The position numbers and the translations under genes are program-made. Below, piece by piece: positions 38,701 to 47,988 of a stretch of 64,000 bases of DNA. Location of the stretch: NCBI GenBank assembly GCA_002118135.1, contig BDIU01000013.1:186001-250000 (forward strand), written 5' to 3'. The notes below the pieces were generated by a model that did no database searches, was not told the DNA's origin, and saw only the letters and a list, made by a program, of their open reading frames with translations. How positions within the stretch are numbered: the stretch's first letter is position 1; each line of letters begins with the position of its first letter. This DNA comes from Trebouxia sp. TZW2008. Taxonomy: Eukaryota; Chlorophyta; Trebouxiophyceae; Trebouxiales; Trebouxiaceae.

Positions 38701-41700
38701 ATGCTTTGTCTGCTGCACAAACAGCTTGGATAGATGCTGCAATGGTCTTTGGACAAACGCTGAGCAGCACGCTGGACCAAATGCAGAGAGAAGTCTTCTG
38801 CAAGGTCTGCTTGCTCTGCTGCTGCACGAATGACTGCACCGGCAAGGAGGTTGTGTCAAACCCTGAGCAAATACTGAGCAGCATGCAGGGTCTCATGCTG
38901 AAACAAGGCTTCTGTCACTTTGCCCTGCATGCCTTTGTATAAGCTCCTTGCTCTGTTGTCCTGCTGATTATGGCTGCATAGGACTCATGTCACATAACAG
39001 GTGTGCTGTACTTGTTGGGGGCTGTGCAAAAGCTTCAATCAGCTGTGCGATTTGGTGGGGGGTATAAGAATGGCGACACTGCATTTGAAGCTTCTCTCAA
39101 CAAGATGACTGCTTTTCAAACAGCACTCCTGGCCCGATGCAGGCAGTGCATGATCAAGCAAAAGAACAGCCAGACTGCATCTCGTCAATCACGCTGAATC
39201 TCATGGTGTTCACTGCAAGATGATAGCTCAGCGATCTGCTGTCTAATTGTTGAACAGCTCAGCAAGATGTTGTTCCATCGCTCAAGGGCTCAGCAAGATG
39301 CTGTGCCATTGTGCAGTAGCTCAGCACAATGCTTTTTGACTGTTCAGTGGCTCAGCAAGATGCTGTCTAATTGCTTCATGGCTCAACAAAGTGCTGGGTG
39401 CAGGCAGTGTATCAGCAAGCAGTGGAGCAGAAGGACAGGGTGGCGCAGGGCAGGGCCCTTTGGCAGCTGGGCAGCGTGCTGGGAGACCAGGGCCAGTTCA
39501 AGAATGCAGAAGTGCCCTTGCGGGATGCCCTTGCCATTCTGGAGGCTGAACTGGGCAGTGACCATCTGGACATTGCCAAAGCCTGCAATGGTACGCCAAA
39601 TTGCTTTTGCTTGAGAAAGAAAAAGGAGGAAGCCTCTGCTGATAGGCATCATAAGACGTGAATAGAAGCAGCTCTGTTGCTGAAGTCAATACAAAGCAGC
39701 AGTGGAAAGATTTATAGCTGTCCATGTTGTTGTGCCGTCTCAGAAAATGCAATTTGGGCACTCAATTTATGCTGCATGATTGGAAACAGGCTGTGACAGC
39801 GCTGCCTAACCCATATACACCTGTTGCAGCACTGACTGCTGTTCAGTAAAGTGCAACAAAGGTCTCATTGACCTGCCAAGCATGGATCCTGCCAGTCTGT
39901 GCCGTGAGTTCAAGGCAATGACACTACTGCCCCCTGCCCTCAGGTCTTGTGATTTGATTGCAGGTCTGGCAGTGGTGTTGTTTCGGCTGCATCAGTACCA
40001 GGGGGCACAGGACCTGTATGCCCGGGCGTATGACATACAGAGTAGCAAGCTGGGCCCTGAGGACAAGGAGGTGGCCACCACCATGAACAACACAGCTGGC
40101 TTGCTGAAGGCCATGGGCAAGCTGGCTGATGCTGAGATAGTGTACCGCACGGCAAGTCACTCTTGCGTACATCTGGCTCAGTTGATTGGTGCTGGGGTGG
40201 CGCGTGGCAGGGAAGCTGCAATGACCTAGACTTCAGACTGCACTGCTGTACTGCTAAAAGTATAGTTTTGAGCACAAGTATAATCAAGTGCCCTAGGCAT
40301 AGGTATGGGAGCTTTCTGCGGGCCGTCTGGTAATGGCATGCCTTGACAGCAGCAAGGCTCATACTGCATCATGCGATGTTTTGAATCCAGGTGCATGGTC
40401 TTGCACTGGACAAAGTCCCAGTGAGGGGCAAACAGAGTGTAAGCCTTACTTCTGATTTTTGGCTTGACGCAGGTGTTAGACATCCGTGAGAAGGAGCTAG
40501 GCCCTGACCATGTGGATGTGGCCGCCAGCCTGAACAACATAGCAGTCCTGCTGAAGACCAGTGGGCAGTTTGAGGAAGCTGAGGAGATGTACAACCGCAG
40601 CATTGCCATCAAGGAGAATGCCCTGGGGCCAAACCATCCACAGGTTTGCAGCAGGACTGTGCAGATGCAGCCTTGATGCCTTCCCTGCATTTCAGGAGGC
40701 ATTTGCCCAACAGCAGCAAACACCTGTGCATAGTCCAACTCAGCTATGCATGACCACACCAGAGATGCATACTTGATCAATGGTCCTTTGGGACACCATT
40801 CAGGAGTTGGCAGCTCTTGACCAAACCATGCACCCAAGCTGCATTTATGGCAGCATTCACCTGAGTGGCATGGAGTCTGTTGCACCTTGCAACCCAGAAT
40901 CACTGCTGCAGAGCATAATCTACTTGCCCTTGCTTTGCCAGGTGGCGCTGTCCTTGAACAACTTGGCAGCACTCTTGAGGAAGATGAGCAAGGGCGAGCA
41001 GGCTGAGAAGCTGTACATGCGCTCCCTGTCCATACGGGAGGAGGCACTGGGCCCTGACCACCCCCAGGTGGGTCACAACCACCCCTTTCACTGTGCCTCA
41101 GCCATGTTTGCATACCTTTCCTCATCTTTCCTCTGCTGCCTGATGCATTTGCTCATCCCTATGCTTGACCCTTTCGGTGCCACGTGTCTGATCTTGCAAG
41201 ATGCTGGGACTGTAGCTGCTGTTCATTGCCTGTCAGGCAAACTTATCATGTCTTGACTTGGCAACGCTTGCCATAGCATGACCAAAACTTATGCTTGTTT
41301 GGTCGGCAGCTGGCAGTGTCATTTTAGCAGGTCTGCTGAAGTCAGAAACCAGCTGATGAAGACCCTGCCCTACATCAACAAGGCAAGCGTCCTTGTATTG
41401 AGATACTGCTGAAGTCAGAAAACCGGCTAATGCAGGCCATGCCCTACTTCAACAAGGCGAGCGTCCTCATGTTGAGATACTGCTGTACAGCTAGTGCCAA
41501 GATGGTGTGTGCAGGTGGCAGCTAGCTATGTCTACCTGGCAGGTCTGCTGAAGTCAGAAGACCGGCTGATGAAGCCCTGTTTTGCTCCCACAAGGCAAGC
41601 GTCCTCATATTGAGACAACTACTGTATAGCTAATGCTGGATTGGTGTGTGTAGGTGGCGGCTAGCTATGTCAACCTGGCAGGTCTGCTGAAGTCAGAGAA

Positions 41701-44331
41701 CCGGCTGATGGAGGCCCTGCCCTACTTCAACAAGGCCCTGGACATCAGGGAGCGCGCTTATGGCCCTGACCACCCAGACGTCTCAGCAGCGCAGATCTCC
41801 CTGGCTGAACTGCTTAAGGACCTGGGCAAGTAAGCCTCAAACCATTCTCAAACTCATGTCCCTCAAGTAGAGCCCATCTTACTCCACTTCACTTGAGTCC
41901 GCTTCCCGTCACTTCACTTGGCTACCTTTCAGAAGAACATGCACATTGCTAATCTGTGGCAACGCTGCACCTGTGACCTCGCAAAGCTATCACATGGTAT
42001 GTGTCACTTCAACTGATGTGCTGCCATGCTGAGTCTTGTCACACCTTGACAAATAGTCTTCTTGAGTGATGCTTGTACTAAGCAAGGCTTGCCCCCGACA
42101 TGGTCACAGTCACATCACAAAATGCAGGTGAAGATTTTGAACAAACTGTGATGTTTCCATGCTCTGTCATCAAATTGCCGATGTTAGGAAGAGCATTGAC
42201 GGGCTGTTTGTTGCAGGTTTGAGGAGGCTGAAAGGCTGTGCAGGAGCGCTATCAACATCCTGGAGAAGTCTGTCGGCGAGGCTGATGTCAATGTGGCAGC
42301 TGCACTGTCTCTACAGGCCACTTGCCTTCAGTAAGTGCAACTTTGATGCAGCTGAACTTGATGCCAATAGGAAATTTGCACCTTTGGGCACGACCAATGC
42401 AGAAAGCTGATGCATGCACTAAGACTTATCTTGATTTGGCTGGAACAGATACAACATGTCCTGGAAGCATCATCCTGTTGTTACGCCTGATAGCAGAGCT
42501 GTGCTCGCCCGTGAAGTTTGCAATGTGCGGAGCGGAATTGAGCCTGGATGGGCAACACCAGGAAGGTGGAAGAGCGCTGCATCAGCTTGTTGCTTGAAAT
42601 GCAGCTCATCCCAGTATGTGATGTGCAGGGGCCTTGGCAAGGCCAACGAGGCAGAGCCACTGTGCAGGCGGGCACTGCAGATTAGGGAGGGCACCTATGG
42701 TGCTGATAGCCCAAATGCAGCGACAGCTCTGACAGCCTTGGCAGACGTCCTCAAAGACATGAGCAGGTCTGGCAGCTTGCATGCTTGCTCCTGTGTTGGC
42801 CTGCATGCCTCTTGCTGTCAGACTGCTTCTGTTTGTGCTTTCAGCGTACAAGAATTCACTCTTCAGTTTTGTTTGGAGTGAGTATTTGACAACGACCCTT
42901 TCATCTTGAAGTCCTGAGCGCTCTTCTGCATGCACTGCCTGCATTAATGATAACAAAGTCACCCTGGACATGAATGCAAAGGAGGTTTAACCCACATGCA
43001 AACAGCAAGCAAATTGATACAGTGGCTCTGATCATCAACCTGTGTGCAGCTTTGCGGAGGCAGAGGTGCTAGCAAGGCGCAGTCTTTCCATCAGAGAAAG
43101 GGCGTTTGGGTCTGATGACCCCTTGACAGCCACCAGCCTCAACAACCTGGCGCTGCTGCTCAAAGATGCCAATCAACTAGTGGAGGCTGAAACCATGTGC
43201 CGCAAGTGCATAGACATCAGGTACACATAGACTTGCTGCTGCATCAATGTTGTCCATGGTGCTGCCACACAAAAGCATGTGAATTCACGTCCATCAGATT
43301 TCAGTTTACGACCGCAGTCTTGATACATTGTCCTCTGCAGTGACATCCATTGGAAATGGTGACTGATCTGCCGCGGGAATGAGCTGACATGAGGCATCTA
43401 CACCAGCCTACACATCATTTTGCCACCAAGCTGATGCTCATGACCTGGGTTGTTACGCATCACCTGAGTGTAGCTCACCTCTGTTCACATGCATGGTCAG
43501 AAGGACGCAGCCTGGCAAGCATAGACCTGCTTCACATGCACCCAGCTTGTGTTGTACTGCGTCTCAGCAGAACATAAAATGACGCTTTGTAGGTAGCAGT
43601 TGCTTGGGAAGAACAGCCTAGTAAAACAAAAACTTGGTGCAGCTGGCTTTTGCTGAAGTGCATCTCAGCAGATCACAGGACTGGGCTGCACAACTCCTAG
43701 CATGTAGGAGAGCATATGTAACCACTAGTGTCATCATTCTCACATCATATGGTGATGATATGTAGGCAGCGGGTGCTAGGAGAGGACAGCCTGGAGGTGG
43801 CCTCCACCTGGCTGAACCTGGGGTCAGTGCTGCGGGCTGCGGGCAAGCTGGAGGAGGCAGAGGGAGCTTGCCGCCAGTGCCTTGACATCCGGGAACACCA
43901 GCTCGGGCCCCAGCACTCTGACACAGCTGCTGCCCAAATAGGTAGGGTGTGCATCACAGCTGCTGCACAAACAAATGCATCATGTAGGGATGGTCACAAG
44001 CATGCTGCATGTTGATGCAGAAGAGCAAGGTGTATAGCCAGTTGCTGCATGTGCATGCAACTGATCGGCCGGATGCTGTTTGTATAGTCTATGCAAAGTT
44101 TGTAGTCATGTGCGGCAGCATGCGCCGCATGCACTGACCTAGTCTTGCGCGGTATGTTTTGCAGGTATAGGAGCTGTCCTGCTCAAGCAAGGACGGGTGG
44201 ACGAAGCCAAGAACATTTTGTCCAAGGCTGCTACCTTGACGTTTGTCAAGCTTGGGGAGCGGCATCAGCAGTCCTTGGATGCCATGAACTGGCTTGCAGA
44301 ATGCAAAAGCACTCAGCGGAATATGACATGA
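29728..44331 (+). CDS. NLR-like STAND protein: SAM - four-helix bundle - NB-ARC - WHD - TPR
   Basis: About 26 exons, ~1466 aa. Residues: SAM 15-70 (SWTGDDVKQWLKEHESLNKY, DLVKLSEEILAQIGI); Ser/Thr linker; helical bundle 179-297 resembling MLKL/MCAfunc bundles (ANNCEALVSCAAELQGLIL, LEAVTEVKEFVATFSER, GWLSRLERVSSDKEEFCRL); W/F-rich segment ~370-460 (VRLWWWKSFG, EITWERFWSKF); NB-ARC from ~476 with P-loop GAPGAGKVNIA, Walker B HLLHIDDFAGL, VVLCATDPIEVPG and GGRPLAAHMVGSAL; winged helix with MHD-like YIMHASVR; then about ten kinesin-light-chain-type TPRs from ~940 (SLNNIAVLLK, SIREEALGPDHPQ, SLNNLALLLK), ending STQRNMT. NLR-type STAND proteins switch on ADP/ATP exchange and oligomerise; that role here is inferred. 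P-loop Thr/Ser is Val and MHD Asp is Ala. Introns after exons at 36367 and 40151 appear to be GC-AG. Splicing around the Walker B exon (36501-36788) is not settled; all other junctions close in frame. Confidence 0.85.
31649..31691. repeat. perfect 20-bp inverted repeat with 3-nt loop
   Basis: Arm AAGCTAAGCATAGTTTACAG at 31649-31668, loop AAA, and the exact reverse complement at 31672-31691. It lies in the long intron between 30920 and 32330 of the NLR-like gene. Its design matches the hairpin at 12497. Confidence 0.92.
33296..33355 (+). pseudogene. decayed upstream copy of an NLR-like exon start
   Basis: GTGCAGGAGTTTACAGAT copies ATGCAGGAGTACACAGAT at the true exon start (33385), and GGCACTTGATCAGCT copies GGCACTGGATGGGCT. 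The acceptor is kept. The two starts are 84 bp apart. Confidence 0.75.
35800..35862 (+). pseudogene. downstream copy of the P-loop exon end with its donor
   Basis: CTGACCAGGGCCAGCTGCCA...GGTGCCCCTGGAGCAG|GTGCC copies CCGACCAGGGCCAGCCACCG...GGCGCCCCTGGAGCAG|GTACTT at 35413-35467. The copy therefore repeats the GAPGA codons and a possible 5' splice site. The surrounding intron (35560-36005) is rich in CTTGCC-like repeats. Confidence 0.8.
38523..38905 (+). repeat. tandem copies of an NLR-like exon end with splice donors
   Basis: The exon end reads LSGRLDLMQREVFCK|GTCTGC (donor at 38568). Copies start near 38634, 38758 and 38874, about 110-124 bp apart. The first two keep TGCAAG|GTCTGCTTGCTCTGC; the last is decayed. 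The second copy has ATGTAA in place of ATGCAA, an in-frame stop. Confidence 0.85.
39220..39400. repeat. short-period tandem repeat before a TPR exon
   Basis: GGCTCAGCAAGATGCTGT and variants recur about five times at 33-70 bp spacing up to the acceptor of the exon at 39404. A decayed copy of that exon's start (GATGCAGGCAGTGCATGATC) lies upstream at about 39136. Confidence 0.65.
41325..41653 (+). pseudogene. three decayed upstream copies of a TPR exon
   Basis: The true exon (41654-41829) reads GLLKSENRLMEALPYFNKAL. Partial copies of GGTCTGCTGAAGTCAGAAA...CTGATG...CCCTGCCCTAC...AACAAGG lie at about 41330, 41406 and 41542. The third also repeats the acceptor context TGTGTGTGCAGGTGGCAGCT. All end at AACAAGG or CACAAGG followed by CAAGC or CGAGC. 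Frames are broken. Confidence 0.82.
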
Positions 44332-44879
44332 TTTTTGTGAGCGTGCCATGTCTTTGTATCCCTTTTGATCCTGAGAAGCACGTTCACAGTTGTTGCAGGG
44401 GACCATGCAATTTGTTTTCTTCCAGTATGCGCCACCACAACTTGGAGGGGATGCATGCTGACAGCGTTTTCCTTTCAAGCTGTATTTTGTGTGATTGTCA
44501 TGCTGTGATCAACCTTGTGATTCATCCCATACCTCCCTTGTAGCAATGCTAGTGAGTGTAATTTAGCAAGAAGCCTAAGCAATTTCCACCTGCCTCAGCT
44601 GAACATGGTAGTCATTTCTGCTTTCGAATTCCCGCCAACACCACAACTCCCTACAGAACATGACGCCTGGCCAGGCTCCGCAGCGTGGTCCGTGTGTCTA
44701 TGTGTGCTGAACTCGAGTTGACAACCGCGAAAGCATCGAATGGTCTGTTGTGATTGCATGACAAGCGCCTGATCCTTCCGTCGTGCTAAGCAAAGTTGGG
44801 TGTCAACACACATGGTCACAGGCAGCGACTGTACCTAGAGGCTGCAAGGCATTGAGCCGTCTTCCAGCACTACTCCATT
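44332..44879. other. intergenic: NLR-like 3' end and TXNDC9 promoter
   Basis: The 3' UTR of the NLR-like gene, with a TGTAA poly(A) motif at 44557, then about 300 bp of upstream sequence for TXNDC9. I see no gene in it. Confidence 0.5.
44557..44561 (+). terminator. TGTAA poly(A) signal of the NLR-like gene
   Basis: TGTAA 226 nt after the stop codon at 44329-44331. Green-algal poly(A) motif; its use is inferred. Confidence 0.35.
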
Positions 44880-45983
44880 ATGGAGCAACTTCAGCAGCAA
44901 ATTGTGGAGCAGCATCTGCTGGCAGCAGCCCAGAAGGTCGAAGATCAGCTCGACAATGAGATGCACCAGCTGCAAAAACTGGACGAGGATGATATGGAGA
45001 ACTTGCGGCATCAGCGGTTACAGCAGATGAAGAAGGCTGCAATCAAGAAAAAGGAATGGCTCAGCAAAGGGCATGGCGAATACAATGAAATAGCCACAGA
45101 GAAAGAGTTCTTTGCAGAGATGAAAGGCGAGGAGAGAATGATATGCCATTTCTACAGAGAGAACTGGCCATGCAAGGTAACACATTGCTGAAAACTGGTT
45201 CACTTTGCTTGGTCATGGCCATGCACGCTCAATTTAAGCTGAACGCAGGTCATGGACAAACATCTGCAAATACTGTCTAAGCAGCATGTAGAGACCAAGT
45301 TTATCAAGGTATTGCAGCTGCTACCTGCCTCACAGAACGCTATGAACTTGCATCTGACTGCTAAGAACGGACTGGATGCTGGCTTTGGTGCCCAATGCAT
45401 CTTTGACTTGAATACCTCAACTCAGCATGTTTGCAGATTCATGCAGAAAAGAGCCCATTCCTGACAGAGCGATTACGGGTATTCATGCTGCCAACACTTG
45501 CTTGCGTGAAGAAGGAGAAGACAGTAGACTATGTTGTTGGCTTTGATGAGCTTGGGGGCTCGGACGACTTCAGCACGCATACTCTTGCAGCTCGTCTCAG
45601 CTTGCATGGTCTCATCACATATGACGGCACAGAGGATTATGGTGGTGGACCAAACCCGAATCAGCAGCAATCAAAAGGTGAAAGGCCATATCTGCAGCAT
45701 GAAATCTCTTTTCCTGCTAGCAACATTGGCCTCTTGTAAATAAGAACAGGCTAGGCTTTCATTCTTATTTTGGTTTGCTTTTGCCTTGGTTCATGCCATT
45801 GCTTGTGGTCTATAAGCAAGCATATTGAACCTGATTGCTATGTTTGACAGAGACACGCATATCTGTATCCGTTGGTGAGCATGAAAGCAACAAGTAAACA
45901 TGTCTGCAGGTGTTCAGCGCTCTGTTCGCTATGGTGAGCACAGGAATACAGGTTCAGATGATGAGGACTCGGATTTTGAGTGA
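44880..45983 (+). CDS. TXNDC9: Thioredoxin domain-containing protein 9 homologue (phosducin-like)
   Basis: Exons 44880-45176, 45249-45308, 45437-45677 and 45910-45983 give 223 aa, close to the 226 aa of human TXNDC9. A glutamine- and lysine-rich helical N-terminus (MEQLQQQIVEQHLLAAAQK) leads into a thioredoxin fold: MICHFYRENWPCKVMDKH, HVETKFIKIHAEKSPFLTER, LPTLACVKKEKTVDYVVGFD, ELGGSDDFSTHTLAARL. An acidic tail ends TGSDDEDSDFE. There is no CxxC redox site, as usual in this family. TXNDC9/phosducin-like proteins are cytosolic co-chaperones that modulate the CCT chaperonin in actin and tubulin folding. Start is the first ATG of the first exon. It converges on the coiled-coil gene. Confidence 0.93.
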
Positions 45984-46688
45984 TCCCTTGATTCTGCGAG
46001 TGTCAAACAAGGTCCCCGGCATGGTTGAATATCAAGCTGGAAAAGCACTTGTTACAGTCTGTCTTATGATAGCCAATGCCCTGCGTCATTGGTGAAGCTT
46101 GTTGACGAATTGCATTCAGCTTGAATACTCCAGGGTGCCTTGTGGCATGCTGTCTGCATATACAACAGAGGATTGGACCCATGTTTTTGGCAAAATGCAG
46201 CGCCTACACCATCTGTGCATGCGCCAATAGAGAAAATGCAACACACTTTCCCTGTTTCATAGGATTGGAGATGCTTCTGGGTTTGCACAAAGATGACGTG
46301 TGCAAATGTGGATGATGTAGTACTAGCAAGTCGCAATCATGCCTTGTTTATGAGGCACATCGACAATACACGAACAGTGTCATACATACGCCCAAGAGTT
46401 AGAAGCAACATCCTGTAAGGTGGTCAAGAGGCTATGATGACCTTTTATCAATTGGTTGGCAAGCACCTGCCCAGCATGCACCAATGCAGGCTAGGCAATG
46501 CCTGCACTTCACTGCAAATCTGGCATCAATCAGCCTGTGCCACAAACGTGCCATTGCATGCAAACAATATCAAGAACTGTATGTGATTTCTACATTCAAA
46601 GTTCTTGCATCAGCCAGGACTCATGCCAAGCCAATTGATCGGTATGCCAGCTGGGCAAGTAATGTCAGCTTGTGACAGCCACTTGGCT
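45984..46688. other. convergent 3' flank, TXNDC9 and coiled-coil gene
   Basis: 705 bp between two genes running towards each other. No open frame resembles a protein family and no RNA gene is seen. Confidence 0.5.
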
Positions 46689-47750
46689 TTATTGCTTCAA
46701 GGAACCTGCAGCCTGTGCCTCTAAACATTCAATATAGTGTTTGCATGTGAACTCCAAATGGGCCTCTTTGTTGCCTAGCTGCAACAACATTTGCTGTATA
46801 TGCTGCAATTGCTGCTGCAGCTCCTGCCTGAGGTCTCCACATTGCTGCAATTGCATCTGCTTTTCTTGGTGAAGCGCTGCAATCTGCGCCGCACTCTGCA
46901 CATGTATAGCAAAATTGACATATCTCTATTGATAATGCACTGCATCGACTGCACTGTCAGTAGGAAGCAAGAAAATCAAAGCTGACCTGAGTTGCACCAG
47001 GGTGAAAGCGCTGAGCTTCTACATTAGGGTTCATGTTCTGCAACGCTGCAAGTTGAGCTGACAGTTGTTGTTTCTGATTGCAAAGGTGCTGTGCATCATT
47101 GCCAAATTGTGAAGCCTGTTTCAGTTGGCGCACATTCGTTTTCACCGTGCCTCCGTCAGCTGCTGCAGGCTTGATGCGACTGCAGTGTGTCTGCTTGGCC
47201 ATGGCTTGGCGCTGTGTGAGAGGCGGTGCATGGTTTCTGTGCCTTACAGTCTGAGTACCCCTTGAGACCTGAAGAGGCTGTACTGGCAAAGCAATGGCCA
47301 TGTCTGGATCTGCCACCTAGAGATGAGCATGCCATAGGTACCATAGATATAGCTGCACACCTAAAATAGCTGCAGGCCGCAGCATGCATGCAATTTGGAG
47401 ATGCTGCACCTGTTGCTGATGCTGCCTGTCAGTAAGCTTTCTGGTCTGCTGTGCACGTATTGCCGCTTGTTGAACACTTCTTGAAGCATCTTCGGTGTCT
47501 GAAGCCCACAGATCCAGGTCGTCCATATACAGCGGCGTCCTTGCTTACTTGACTTGTAGACAGTGAATGTCTGCCAAGCCTGTATGCGAACAGCTTGTAA
47601 CGACGAGCAAATCTGCACAGTGTTGGCTTGAAGCTGTCCCTGTCTTGCTTTGAACTGTCGTTTAAGCTTGGCCAGATGCCCAAGGCCTTGGCTGACTGCA
47701 GCAGTGCCAAACCTGATCTCAGCGCGCGAGTCAAGTGTCATCGGCTGCAC
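46689..47750 (-). CDS. unknown coiled-coil protein
   Basis: I do not recognise the family. Minus-strand exons read 47750-~47547, ~47501-47397, 47313-46988 and 46896-46689. The product is rich in Gln, Ala and Leu with heptad-like stretches: GLGHLAKLKRQFKARQGQLQ, QQAAIRAQQTRKLTDRQHQQ, QKQQLSAQLAALQNMNPNVE and a final LRQELQQQLQHIQQMLLQLG, ending AQAAGSLKQ. The start is open: MTLDSRAEIRFG (47741) with a very short intron of about 46 nt, or MDDLDLWASDTED (47526) in the other frame without it. It shares a 240-bp divergent promoter with TOP3A. No membrane segment or signal peptide is visible. Confidence 0.6.
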
Positions 47751-47988
47751 TGGACATGAGGCTCACGCTAAATTTGCGATTGTGACGCATCCGCATTGCC
47801 GCTGATGCGTTTTGTTGCGGCAAAAGCCGGGAGTCAAGCCTGACGATCACTTGATATTTCGGATACTTTGACGAGCGACGTCGGAAAGTGCTTGGCTGTA
47901 TCACGACTGCAGCTCTGTGTCAGCAGTCAAGGCGCAGTCGTACACATGCCCGCGCGGCGCTCGAGTTTGGGCAGGATCTTGACGTGGC
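47751..47988. promoter_or_regulatory. bidirectional promoter region, coiled-coil gene / TOP3A
   Basis: 238 bp between divergent starts, more CpG-rich than the surroundings (several CGCG, GACG and CGAG). No specific binding site is identified. Confidence 0.45.

Noticed and set aside
40226..41125. 299-aa minus-strand ORF
   Set aside because: Antisense of TPR exons and introns of the NLR-like gene. No domain, and the plus-strand exons fit in frame.
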